Source: Flavobacterium quisquiliarum
GTDB lineage: Bacteria > Bacteroidota > Bacteroidia > Flavobacteriales > Flavobacteriaceae
Direction of reading: 5' to 3'
Length of the DNA stretch: 64,000 nt
Assembly: GCF_019308285.1 (NCBI RefSeq)
Contig: NZ_WWEM01000043.1
Location: forward strand, 1-64,000
Part shown: in pieces, positions 8,309 to 16,855 of the stretch
Layout of the letters: every line of letters begins with the position of its first letter
Numbering within the stretch: position 1 is the stretch's first letter
The notes under the pieces: generated by a model
Databases searched by the model: none
What the model was told of the DNA's origin: nothing
The model's input: the letters and a program-made list of their open reading frames with translations, nothing else
Made by a program: the position numbers and the translations under genes

Positions 8309-9760
8309 CTAAGCAGTAACTTCTTGTTCTGCGTTATTTTTCAATTTAGAAACAGGAATTGCCTTGCTTGCTACTTTTGGTTTTGCAGCAGGTGCTTTCT
8401 TCTTACCAAATTTCTGTTTACCCCACCAAATGATAAATCCTGTAATAGGCAAACTGGCAGAAATTAAACTGGCTAAAAATGCAATAATTTTACCTGTTAG
8501 GCCCAGAACACTTCCTACATGAATATCATAATTCATTCTTCGGATTTTGTCTGGAATATTAGCTTCAATATATTTCCCTGAAAATGGGGTCTTAATCGAA
8601 ATCTCTTTTAGCGACTGCTGATCAAAACTATAACGATCCATGTTGTAATAGGTGTTTTTCTGTTTGTAAACAAAAGCCCCAATAGGATCTGCAGGTTTTC
8701 CCGGAATACTAATCATGATTCCAGCGGCTTGAGGATTTTCTTTTTTAATATTCAACATTACTTTATCAGCCGTAGTAATTTTAAACTCTTTTACCTGAGT
8801 GGTATCCGATTTTGGTGATTCTCTATTTTCAACTAATGGCCTTCCTCCAGAAGTTACCCAATACAACGATTTACTCCACCAACCAAAACTCCAGACTAAA
8901 CCTGTTACAGCAATAAAAAACAGAAAAATACAGCTGTAAAAACCTAGTACATTATGTAAATCATAATTGACACGTTTAAAGCTCGCGTCCCACTTAATTT
9001 TAAAACTTTTATCTATAATCGATTTGATCCATTTTGTAGGCCACCACAAAACAATACCTGAAATCAATAATACAACGAAAATCAAAACTGCGACACCTAC
9101 TATAGGACGACCTATATCATAAGGAAGCCATAATGCACGGTGACCATTTAATATCCATCTGAAAAAATCGGGCGATTCTCCTCTAGAAAATGTTTTTACA
9201 TTTAATATATCTCCAGTATATGGATTCATATAAACACTTATAAAAGTGCCACTTCTTCTTCCGCCCTTGCCTTTGCCTTTGCCCTTTTCTCCCTTTCCAT
9301 TTCCTCTTTCTTTCCCCTTTTCATTATTTAAAGGTTTCAAATCAGCTTTCATTTTTCCGCCTTCATTCTTGGCGAAATCTTTCCTTTTATCTCCTCTCTT
9401 ATGTTCTCCTTTTTCTCCTTCTTCTTTTTTCTCTACAAAATAACCTACAATTGCAGCTTCATCTTTTGCTCCAAAGGTTACGCTTGTAGCTTTTTTATCT
9501 TTCATTTTTTCATCAGCAATTGTTACCAATTGAGAGGGTAGTAAAAATGCTTTTTCTTGAGGTTTCACAAAGCGCCAGTCTTCGATTAAATCTTTAATTT
9601 CATGTTCAAAAACATAAATACAGCCTGTTAGGCTGACAATGACTACGATAATTCCAGACGCTAACCCAAGCCACAAATGCAGCCAAGCCATAATACGCTT
9701 GAAAAGCGATTTTTTACTTTTTTTCTTATTATTAGGTTTTGGTTTTGAAGAAGAAAACAT
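8309..9760 (-). CDS. PepSY-domain inner-membrane protein (XusC-like putative ferric-siderophore reductase)
   Basis: A 483-residue PepSY-associated membrane protein with a first helix near residues 25-50, further helices near 215-245, 270-295 and 430-450, and conserved His residues in helix-flanking positions (for example HLWLGL near 27 and the HNVLGFY and HVGSVLGL segments) that may bind haem. Family members such as FpvG/FoxB/XusC reduce ferric siderophores at the inner membrane. It is the third gene after a TonB receptor and a DUF4374 lipoprotein, the same order as xusA-xusB-xusC of Bacteroides thetaiotaomicron. Odd: residues about 113-172 are a Lys/Gly/Glu-rich low-complexity insert in the periplasmic part. 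A hairpin at 9793-9824 separates it from the lipoprotein gene and may reduce its expression. Confidence 0.8.
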   Translation of the reverse strand: MFSSSKPKPNNKKKSKKSLFKRIMAWLHLWLGLASGIIVVIVSLTGCIYVFEHEIKDLIEDWRFVKPQEKAFLLPSQLVTIADEKMKDKKATSVTFGAKDEAAIVGYFVEKKEEGEKGEHKRGDKRKDFAKNEGGKMKADLKPLNNEKGKERGNGKGEKGKGKGKGGRRSGTFISVYMNPYTGDILNVKTFSRGESPDFFRWILNGHRALWLPYDIGRPIVGVAVLIFVVLLISGIVLWWPTKWIKSIIDKSFKIKWDASFKRVNYDLHNVLGFYSCIFLFFIAVTGLVWSFGWWSKSLYWVTSGGRPLVENRESPKSDTTQVKEFKITTADKVMLNIKKENPQAAGIMISIPGKPADPIGAFVYKQKNTYYNMDRYSFDQQSLKEISIKTPFSGKYIEANIPDKIRRMNYDIHVGSVLGLTGKIIAFLASLISASLPITGFIIWWGKQKFGKKKAPAAKPKVASKAIPVSKLKNNAEQEVTA

Positions 9761-9792
9761 AATTGGATAGATAAATAGAATAAATAAAAAGA

Positions 9793-9824
9793 CCGTAAGT
9801 CCCCATTAAAATAAGGACTTACGG
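9793..9824 (-). terminator. Hairpin with T-run between lipoprotein and PepSY genes (terminator or attenuator)
   Basis: A perfect 10-base-pair stem (arms CCGTAAGTCC at 9793-9802 and its complement at 9815-9824). Read on the minus strand it is followed by TCTTTTT. It lies inside the 72-base gap of an otherwise co-directional operon, so partial read-through is likely. Confidence 0.65.
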
Positions 9825-9832
9825 CAAAAAAA

Positions 9833-11059
9833 TTAGTATTTTAATTTCTGGATAGCAGTAATTTGACCTCCTTCAACTTTCAAACCTCTTGTAGCCACAG
9901 CAGTTGTAGCGCTAATAGTATAAATCCAGTTTCCATCAGGTGTATTGATACCTACAATTGCAGAACCACCATCTTCTGTAGTAATATTGTAACGGCTTGT
10001 AACAGAAGTTAATGTTTCAGGCGCATTTGTTACCCATGTAAAAGTTTGGTTATAAACATCAGCAATAGCCATTTTAACAGCACCGTTGTTTTTTCCAGCG
10101 TTTCCATACATTAATAATAAGAACTTCCCTTTTGAAATATAACTTGTAGAAGAAATTTTGTATCCTCCAGATTTTTCTTGAACATTAAAGAAGTAAGATT
10201 GGTCAAACTCTGTAGTTCCTTTTTTGATTTTTATAACCGCAGAAGGTTTTGTCGAAGTTAAGTTAGAGTTACTTGTTGCAATAGCTCCAGAGAAACCATA
10301 AGCATCTCCATTTTCATCTGTAAATAATCCTTTTGTAAAATAAGCTCCTAAATAACTTGTACGGTTATCTTTGATTACTTTTTCTAATTTAAGTTCTGGA
10401 TAGCTGTAAACTGCAACCCAAGTACTATCTGGATTTACTGTTCCAAAGTTATCTACCCCATCCCCTTTAATACTCATATACGGCATGTAAACTTTTTCGC
10501 CAACTTGAGTTGCCCAAGTAAAGAAAGCTCTTTCGCCATTTCCTGCCAATACTTTCGTATCTTGTTGTGCTTCTCCTTTAATAAGAGATTCTTTTGCATC
10601 AATTTTATACATTGAAGCGATAGATGCACCACTTCTTGGAACTTTTACTGTTAAGATATCACTATTTACAGCAGCAAATACGTGAACAGTCTCTGCTTGG
10701 AAATTTGATTTTTTAACCAAATTACCTTCAGCATTTAAGTTATAGGTAGTTACAGCTCCTGGATTACCTTGTCCGTAAAGCAAACTGAAAAAGTTGTTTT
10801 CTGCAGTAATATAATAACGGTAAGTTCCATCTTGTTCAACACCATTTCCAACTGTTGAAATAGTTCCTGTAGAAACATCATCAGCAGTTAACAAATAATC
10901 TGCAACTCCTGTCGCTCCTGTAGTAGCTGTAATTATATATTTAGTTTTTCCTGTGTCGCTTCCGCCTTCTGAGTTCTCTGATTTATCATCACTACTGCAA
11001 GAGAATGCAGTAAAAGCTATAAAAGCTGCAAACAACGCTAATGTGCTATTTTTTTTCAT
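9833..11059 (-). CDS. DUF4374 lipoprotein (XusB-like siderophore-binding protein)
   Basis: A 408-residue lipoprotein: the signal peptide ends at Cys21 (AFSC) and is followed by SSDDKSENSE, an acidic stretch like the surface-export signals of Bacteroidetes lipoproteins. The rest has the repetitive beta-strand pattern of DUF4374, a predicted beta-propeller-like fold. The DUF4374 protein XusB of B. thetaiotaomicron captures ferric enterobactin at the cell surface for its TonB receptor XusA; the same role is inferred here from family and gene order. It lies 32 bases after the receptor gene. Neither the siderophore nor surface exposure can be settled from sequence. Confidence 0.82.
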   Translation of the reverse strand: MKKNSTLALFAAFIAFTAFSCSSDDKSENSEGGSDTGKTKYIITATTGATGVADYLLTADDVSTGTISTVGNGVEQDGTYRYYITAENNFFSLLYGQGNPGAVTTYNLNAEGNLVKKSNFQAETVHVFAAVNSDILTVKVPRSGASIASMYKIDAKESLIKGEAQQDTKVLAGNGERAFFTWATQVGEKVYMPYMSIKGDGVDNFGTVNPDSTWVAVYSYPELKLEKVIKDNRTSYLGAYFTKGLFTDENGDAYGFSGAIATSNSNLTSTKPSAVIKIKKGTTEFDQSYFFNVQEKSGGYKISSTSYISKGKFLLLMYGNAGKNNGAVKMAIADVYNQTFTWVTNAPETLTSVTSRYNITTEDGGSAIVGINTPDGNWIYTISATTAVATRGLKVEGGQITAIQKLKY

Positions 11060-11091
11060 GGTTACTATTGTTTTGAATTATTAAAAAATTA

Positions 11092-13476
11092 TTATTTAGA
11101 CTTTGTAAAAAAGTATCTCAATTTGATGTAAAAAGCACGGCTTGGCTTTTGCAATGAAAAATTGTCATACAACTTATTATCCAGTAAGTTTTTACACTCT
11201 AATGCGATATTGTATTTTCCGTTCGCAAAAGTGTAAACCGCATTTAAATCATGATTAAACTGTTCTGGTATATCCAATTTGCTGGCACCTTGGCTTGGCC
11301 AGTACAAATAATAAGCATGAACATAAAGAAGATTGTATCCTACAGATAAATTATTTCCTTTTTTTAAAACATCGTTAAAGAAAACCGTTGCGTCAGCATT
11401 TCCATATAAGTAAGGAATATTAGGCATTCTGTCTTTATAGTAATAGGACACATAATTCTGATCTGGTTCGTATTTGGTCATATTACGTAAGTTCTGATAC
11501 GTCATGTTTAAACCCGCAGTAAATCTGCTTTTATACGAATATCTGATTTCACCATCAAAACCATAATTTTCTACACTATCCTGATTAAGCGTAACCGTCT
11601 TGTTTTGATTGTTGTTGAATGTAGTTCTGATAAAATCTACAGCATCACGATACATTAGATTTAAATCAAATGCTAAGGCATTGACTTTATTAAAACTTGT
11701 TTGATAACTTATTCCTGCATTTGCATTTATGCTGGATTCCGCATTCAGATTAACGTTTCCTTCAACATTATTATTTGGATCTCCGAAAAGTTCTGTTGGA
11801 GTTGGTAGTCTAAAGGTTTTTTCAAAAGAAGCCTTAACCTGTAAATTTGGTTTTAAATAATAACTAGTTGCTCCTCCATAACCTTGTAAAGAGCTACTGC
11901 CTTTAAACTTTTGATAGGCAATATCACCTGCATTTCCTGTCGGATTGTAACTTCTAGTAAATACTCTCGTTAAAGAATAATTTTTAACAAAAAGAGAAGT
12001 ACTCCATTTTTCGTTATAATCGAATTTATACCCTAATGCAGTTACATTGTTTTGTGATTTTTGAGGCTGCTGATAAACTAAAGATTGTGGATAAAGTTCA
12101 TCACTGCTTTTACGATCAAAAGTATTGAAGGTATTATTCAGCATAAAAGAATGTCTTTCGCCTAAAGCATAGGTAATATTTGCGACAGCGATACCATTGT
12201 TGTTACGCATTTTTTGTAGCGTACGGCTGCTTTCTGCACCAGCTCCAGGATATTCTTTATAATCCCCAAACCAGTTATATTTTCTGAATACAGTATCAAC
12301 TGTTTGTTCTTCGCCCAGATTAAAGTTTCCTGAAATATTCACATTTAATCCTTTAGTAAATAAGTCTTTAACCTGATATTTTAAAGTTGGCATTAAAATA
12401 TTACCGCGAGTATAACGGTCCCCAAATACTGTAACCATTCTTGCTCCTGTCTGAATATCTGCTTTATTTTCTCCTGCGGTAAAACCAATCATTAACTTAT
12501 CAGCGTATTTTTTACCCGTAATTCCAATGTTGATGATAGCAGTTTCATTTCTGTAAGTATCATGAAATCTTCTTACTCGGGCATTTGGATAATATTTTCC
12601 AGTATTTAAATCGGCAGTTTCAACATTTACCCAATAATTATTGTCGGAATAATTTTGAAAAAGATTCACTTCAGTAGTAAAACCGCTTTTTGCCGTATAT
12701 CCAGCATTAGCTGCTGAACGATGCGTATTAAAAGAACCAAAAGAATAAGAAGCATCAACATAAGTTCTCGGCTTATTGTTAGTTACAATATTAACAGCAC
12801 CACCCAAAGCGTCACCACCAAGCCAAATCGGCACAACACCTTTGTAAACTTCAACACGATCAGCAAGGTTAATTGGAATATTGTTCAATTGAAAAGAAGA
12901 ACCAAAATTATCCATTGGAACTCCATCAATAAAAACCTTAATCTGATTTCCAGAGAAACCATTAATTGCAAGTTCAGATCTAGAACCTACTCCTCCCGCT
13001 TCACGAACACGAACTCCTGAAACTCTGTCAAGAGCATGTGATAAATCTAAAGTTGAATTATGAAGCTTTTTAGCATCAATAGCCGTGATATTGTAAGCTT
13101 GCTTATTTACTTTATCAGTAGCTGAACGACCTAAAACTGTAACACTTTCTAATTCCTGTAATTCGTTGTCCAATTGGACCGGAATATTCACAGAAGTTCC
13201 TGAAACTTCTATGCTTTTTTTAAAGCCCGAAAAACCAATTGCAGAAACTTTGATAGTATGTTTTCCTGGTTTAACATTTTTAAAAATGAACTTTCCATTT
13301 TCATCAGAAATCATGCTTAAGTCAGTTTTTTCTAAAACTACTGTTGCAAACGGAACGGTTTGACCAGATTTTTCAACAACTTGTCCAGTCACTGTAACCC
13401 CTTGATTTTGCTGGGAAAACGACAAGGACGAAAAGAAGAAAAATGAAATAAAAAATAAAATTTTTGGCGTTGACAT
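11092..13476 (-). CDS. TonB-dependent siderophore receptor (XusA-like)
   Basis: A 794-residue outer-membrane receptor with a signal peptide (about residues 1-21), an N-terminal carboxypeptidase-D-like regulatory domain (about 28-115), a plug domain (about 120-230, containing IKVFIDGVPMDNFGS and the region around VEVYKGVVPIWLGGDALGG), and a 22-strand barrel ending in an aromatic strand. It would move a ferric siderophore across the outer membrane with TonB energy. Gene order (receptor, DUF4374 lipoprotein, PepSY protein) matches the XusABC xenosiderophore system. A divergent AraC regulator starts 107 bases away, and the promoter carries two direct repeats suited to it. Confidence 0.85.
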   Translation of the reverse strand: MSTPKILFFISFFFFSSLSFSQQNQGVTVTGQVVEKSGQTVPFATVVLEKTDLSMISDENGKFIFKNVKPGKHTIKVSAIGFSGFKKSIEVSGTSVNIPVQLDNELQELESVTVLGRSATDKVNKQAYNITAIDAKKLHNSTLDLSHALDRVSGVRVREAGGVGSRSELAINGFSGNQIKVFIDGVPMDNFGSSFQLNNIPINLADRVEVYKGVVPIWLGGDALGGAVNIVTNNKPRTYVDASYSFGSFNTHRSAANAGYTAKSGFTTEVNLFQNYSDNNYWVNVETADLNTGKYYPNARVRRFHDTYRNETAIINIGITGKKYADKLMIGFTAGENKADIQTGARMVTVFGDRYTRGNILMPTLKYQVKDLFTKGLNVNISGNFNLGEEQTVDTVFRKYNWFGDYKEYPGAGAESSRTLQKMRNNNGIAVANITYALGERHSFMLNNTFNTFDRKSSDELYPQSLVYQQPQKSQNNVTALGYKFDYNEKWSTSLFVKNYSLTRVFTRSYNPTGNAGDIAYQKFKGSSSLQGYGGATSYYLKPNLQVKASFEKTFRLPTPTELFGDPNNNVEGNVNLNAESSINANAGISYQTSFNKVNALAFDLNLMYRDAVDFIRTTFNNNQNKTVTLNQDSVENYGFDGEIRYSYKSRFTAGLNMTYQNLRNMTKYEPDQNYVSYYYKDRMPNIPYLYGNADATVFFNDVLKKGNNLSVGYNLLYVHAYYLYWPSQGASKLDIPEQFNHDLNAVYTFANGKYNIALECKNLLDNKLYDNFSLQKPSRAFYIKLRYFFTKSK

Positions 13477-13511
13477 ATATTTAATTAGACTAATTATAAA
13501 TAACTTTGCCG

Positions 13512-13579
13512 CAAAAGTACCATCAACTGATTCAAAAAAGTTAGGGAAAAACGGATTATTATTTTGTAAAAACGGATTA
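13512..13579 (-). promoter_or_regulatory. Receptor promoter with two 21-bp-spaced AraC-type sites
   Basis: On the minus strand a perfect -7 box TACTTTTG lies at 13519-13512, with no good -33 element at the normal spacing. Just upstream, the 12-mer AAAAACGGATTA occurs twice, at 13547-13558 and 13568-13579, exactly 21 bases (two helical turns) apart. Direct repeats on one helix face, next to a weak -33 region, are what an AraC-family activator uses. The divergent regulator gene begins 5 bases after the second copy. Confidence 0.65.
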
Positions 13580-13583
13580 AATT

Positions 13584-14615
13584 TTGAAAATCAAGTCTAC
13601 TCTCTCATCGCACGAAAAGCCAATAATTAATATAGAAGTAAATGCTCATTACAATCCCAAAAGTATTTTGAACGAAGAAAATATCGACCTTCAAAAGGAA
13701 AATACAGAAGAGATTAAAAGTCATATTTTAGCAACAGACGGAATGGTTTTAATAGATACTCAAATGTATTTTACAAAGCCTCAAACCGAAATTTTTGAAA
13801 TTAATGACGAGTGTATCGTAATGGATTTTATAAGCTGTAACAATATCGAAACTCAAATAGATCAACTTGAAAATGAGAAGTATTTAAAGCAGAATACTCA
13901 TAACATTTTTTACACTACAAAATATAAAGGCACTTTTAAAATTCCAGCATTTGAAAAAGTAAATTATTTGACCATTATTTTTTCTAAAGAATTCTATTTC
14001 CATGTAATCAATGAAGACTGGAAACTTCATGAAAAGTTCTCAAAAAATATTTTAATTCAGAAATCCAGTTATCTCACTTCAAAATATCTTCCCTTTACTT
14101 CTTCCATTCAGTGGATTATTTCTGAAATCAAAAATTGTAATCGGAAAGGAGCATTAAAGAAGATGTACATTGAGACAAAAATAAAAGAGTTGTTAATCCA
14201 TCAATTAGAATCGGTAGTTTCTAAGCCCAAACCTGAGGAAAAAATCGACAGTGAAGAATACAACAAATTATTAGAAGCCAAACAAATACTAGACAACGAT
14301 TATCGAAACACTCCTACTCTACCTGAACTTTCCCGAAAAATTTCATTAAACGAATTCAAATTGAAAAAAGGCTTTAAAGCATGTTTTGGCACAACTGTCA
14401 AAAGCTATATTATTAAGCTGAGAATGGAACATGCCAAAGAATTGTTCCAAAGCAAATCGGCAACAGTTAGCGAAGCGGCTTATAAATGCGGTTACAAAGA
14501 TGTTTCTCATTTTTCGGCCGCATTTAAAAGTTATTATGGATTTTCTCCTCAGAAATTTAAAATCAATACCGACAGCATACAATTTTGGCTAATTGGACTT
14601 TCATTTTTATGGTAA
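13584..14615 (+). CDS. AraC-family transcriptional regulator (PchR-like), divergent from the iron-uptake operon
   Basis: A 343-residue regulator with a variable N-terminal ligand domain and a C-terminal double helix-turn-helix AraC domain (about residues 235-335; includes TVSEAAYKCGYKDVSHFSAAF, here cited as the second helix-turn-helix). Regulators of this layout beside siderophore receptors (PchR type) sense the siderophore and activate its receptor. The frame opens with TTG at 13584, directly after an in-frame stop; the next in-frame Met is near residue 54, so the TTG start is the best available choice. Two direct repeats in the intergenic region are its candidate binding sites. Confidence 0.82.
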   Translation: MKIKSTLSSHEKPIINIEVNAHYNPKSILNEENIDLQKENTEEIKSHILATDGMVLIDTQMYFTKPQTEIFEINDECIVMDFISCNNIETQIDQLENEKYLKQNTHNIFYTTKYKGTFKIPAFEKVNYLTIIFSKEFYFHVINEDWKLHEKFSKNILIQKSSYLTSKYLPFTSSIQWIISEIKNCNRKGALKKMYIETKIKELLIHQLESVVSKPKPEEKIDSEEYNKLLEAKQILDNDYRNTPTLPELSRKISLNEFKLKKGFKACFGTTVKSYIIKLRMEHAKELFQSKSATVSEAAYKCGYKDVSHFSAAFKSYYGFSPQKFKINTDSIQFWLIGLSFLW

Positions 14616-15038
14616 AAAAAGGGTTTTAAAATTATGTCCGTCGACTTAATCTTAAAACCCCAAAAAAATTAGACATTAATTGTACATTGCAAACTATATA
14701 CAAATACCCACGATCAAATGAATATGTCTTAATTAAAAATAAAAACGTTTCTCCAAAAACTGTTTTCTGTGAAAATTCTAAATGACATCTAAAAAGGTAA
14801 AGAATGTCATCGTTTTCAAATTTCTACATTCCAAAATTATAATGCAGAAAACAGATTCCCTTACGGTTTTCCACATTGCGATAAAAAAATGAGTTCTTCT
14901 TTAACCAAAAATAAACACAAGTTACTCATTTACAAATAATTAAAATAAAAACTTTAACAATATTTTTTGATAAATAAATTTAATTTTTCTTCAAAAAAAC
15001 ATTAAAAAGTGTAAAAATAACACTTAAATATCTTCTTT
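14616..15038. other. Non-coding AT-rich stretch after the AraC gene
   Basis: No gene is seen. A 9-base-pair inverted repeat (GGGTTTTAA at 14621-14629 and its complement at 14652-14660) follows the AraC stop codon and is flanked by A-runs, so it would terminate better on the minus strand than the plus strand. The rest is simple AT-rich sequence with no recognised feature. Confidence 0.5.
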
Positions 15039-15350
15039 CTTGTCCTAGATTAAGCGGAATTCTTTTCATCACAAGCTACATTTGCATTGTAAGTTATTAG
15101 CTCTGTCAAAAACTGAAATCAAAAAACAAAGAAAAATCATTCTTGTTCTAGATTAAGTTGAGTTCAAAATAGAACAAATAAATTTGCAATATAAATTACA
15201 AGTTCTGTCAAAAACTGAAATCAAAAACAAAAAAAACTTAGCTTCTTAGCAACTAAGAACCTTAGCATCTTTCTTGTTCTAGATTAAGTTAAAACAAAAA
15301 TGAAACAAATAAATTTGTAAAGTAAAATCACAAGTTCTGCGAAATAAGAT
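15039..15350 (+). repeat. Three degenerate tandem promoter-like repeats
   Basis: CTTGTYCTAGATTAAG occurs at 15039-15054, 15142-15157 and 15273-15288 (periods 103 and 131). Each copy is followed at similar distance by a perfect -7 box (TACATTTG at 15077-15084; TAAATTTG at 15179-15186 and 15310-15317) and then by a shared leader, with AGTTCTG or a close variant, and CAAAAACTGAAATCAAAA in the first two. The last copy leads into the gene at 15408. A further motif, ACTTAGAAACTTAGCACC and variants, is repeated between units. Confidence 0.7.
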
Positions 15351-15407
15351 TTAAAAGTAAAAAACTTAGAAACTTAGCACCTCAGAACCTCAGAAACTAA
15401 AAAGAAA

Positions 15408-15722
15408 ATGAAAACACTTGAATTCTTATTACTCGGAAAAAACGAAGCGATATTGGCCATTTTACTTCGCCTTGTAAATGCTTATGAAGACTGGAACGCA
15501 GTCGCATTTAGCAACGAAACAGAAGCTCAGGACTATTTTCAGAATCACAAAATCGACGTTGTTCTACTGAGCTCCGGAATCGAAGATCACGTCGAAAAAG
15601 AATTTACTTTATTTTGTTTAAAACAACAGCTAGACGTAGAAGTAATTGAACATTTTGGTGGCGGAAGCGGCTTATTAAAATCCGAAATTCTCCACCGATT
15701 ACATCTAAAAGGAAAAATATAG
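15408..15722 (+). CDS. Small receiver-like protein lacking the phospho-acceptor Asp
   Basis: A 104-residue protein with no full family assignment. Its pattern of strand-helix alternation (LEFLLLGKN, then VDVVLLSSGIEDH-like third strand) resembles a truncated response-regulator receiver domain, but the place where the phosphorylated Asp normally follows the third strand is Ser-Ser-Gly and no output domain is present. It would be cytoplasmic. It is preceded by three promoter-like tandem repeats and followed by an isochorismatase-fold hydrolase 227 bases on. A pseudo-receiver role is inference only. Confidence 0.55.
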   Translation: MKTLEFLLLGKNEAILAILLRLVNAYEDWNAVAFSNETEAQDYFQNHKIDVVLLSSGIEDHVEKEFTLFCLKQQLDVEVIEHFGGGSGLLKSEILHRLHLKGKI

Positions 15723-15949
15723 GTACCACATTTTTCTCTTTTAAAAAATTCATTAAAAGCTTAACGAAAATCATTTAACGAATATCCAATTTTTAATAAC
15801 GATATATCGCTAGGATAACTATTGCCTTTTCTGAAAAACCTTTTAAAATCAAAACCTTAAAAACAAGGCATTTAATTTGAATGCAAAACATTGACAATCA
15901 AATACACAATATTTAAAAACCTTTTAATTAACAACAAAATCAAATTATC

Positions 15950-16639
15950 ATGAAAAAATTAATCCTTACAGCAGCTTTATTATTTGTAACATTTATCGGA
16001 TTCGCACAAAAGCCAAGTCCAGCACAATTAGATCCGTCCAATCATACTTTAGTTTTGATTGATTATGAAAGCCAAATGGCCTTTGCAGTAAGCAATATTC
16101 CAATCGATCAGCTTAGAAACAACACCGCATTAGTAGCCGGAGCATCCAAAATATTTAAAGTTCCGACCATTGTAACAACAGTAGCGGAAAAATCATTCAG
16201 CGGACCTGTTTTTAAAGAAATTGAAGAATTCTATCCACAAAAAACGTCAAACTATATTGATCGTACTTCAATGAATACTTGGGAAGATATTCCTGCGCAC
16301 AAAGCGATAGTTGCAAAAGGTAAAAAGAAATTAGTTTTTGGCGGTTTATGGACAAGCGTTTGTATCGTTGGACCAGCTTTATCAGCAATCAACGAAGGTT
16401 ATGATGTTTATGTAATTACAGATGCAAGCGGCGACGTTTCTAAAGAAGCGCACGAAATGGCCGTTACTCGTATGGTTCAGGCTGGTGCACACCCAATCAC
16501 TTCATTACAATATTTATTAGAATTACAACGTGACTGGGCTCGTCAGGAAACTTATGTAGCTGTAACCGATCTAGTTAAAAAATACGGCGGTGCTTACGGT
16601 GTAGGTGTTCAATACGCTCACGAAATGTTGAAACACTAA
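15950..16639 (+). CDS. Exported isochorismatase-family (cysteine) hydrolase
   Basis: A 229-residue hydrolase of the isochorismatase-like superfamily (YcaC-like group). A signal peptide (cleavage near residue 20, GFAQ) points to the periplasm, which is unusual for this mostly cytoplasmic family. The nucleophile Cys138 lies in GGLWTSVC, and the catalytic Asp38 in LVLIDYESQ. The segment EGYDVYVITDASGDVSKEAH is typical of the fold. Members cleave amides or imidic compounds, but the substrate here is unknown. It sits upstream of a YtcJ-like amidohydrolase and a porin, all three exported, which suggests a shared extracytoplasmic catabolic job. Confidence 0.82.
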   Translation: MKKLILTAALLFVTFIGFAQKPSPAQLDPSNHTLVLIDYESQMAFAVSNIPIDQLRNNTALVAGASKIFKVPTIVTTVAEKSFSGPVFKEIEEFYPQKTSNYIDRTSMNTWEDIPAHKAIVAKGKKKLVFGGLWTSVCIVGPALSAINEGYDVYVITDASGDVSKEAHEMAVTRMVQAGAHPITSLQYLLELQRDWARQETYVAVTDLVKKYGGAYGVGVQYAHEMLKH

Positions 16640-16646
16640 ATATTTT

Positions 16647-16779
16647 GAACGCGGATAAAACGGATTCGCTATCGCGAAGGCGCGGATAAAAACGGATTTT
16701 TAATTCAGCCTATTTACTTAAAAAAAATCTGTGTAAATCAGCGTCTTCGCGAATGCGAATCTGTAAAATCAGCGTCAAA
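16647..16779. repeat. Imperfect palindromic intergenic repeat
   Basis: A 22-base arm at 16648-16669 (AACGCGGATAAAACGG then ATTCGC) pairs imperfectly (16 of 22) with 16755-16776. Inside are two CGCGGATAAAA copies and CAGCGTCTTCGCGAATGCG. It belongs to the group of 'cgaaggcgc / gcgtcttcgcg' intergenic palindromes seen elsewhere in the window (20616, 61378). Confidence 0.5.
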
Positions 16780-16855
16780 TTTTAATCTATCCAATGAAAA
16801 GACTGTGTGCTAAAAACATACTGTTTTTTTCTCCAACCAAACAAAAACCTCCACT

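Noticed and set aside
9246..9443. Pro/Leu-rich plus-strand frame
   Set aside because: It is the complement of the Lys/Gly/Glu-rich coding insert in the PepSY protein and only reflects its codon bias.
16647..16779. A hidden coding gene in this gap
   Set aside because: Inverted repeats and stop codons in all frames point to a palindromic repeat instead.
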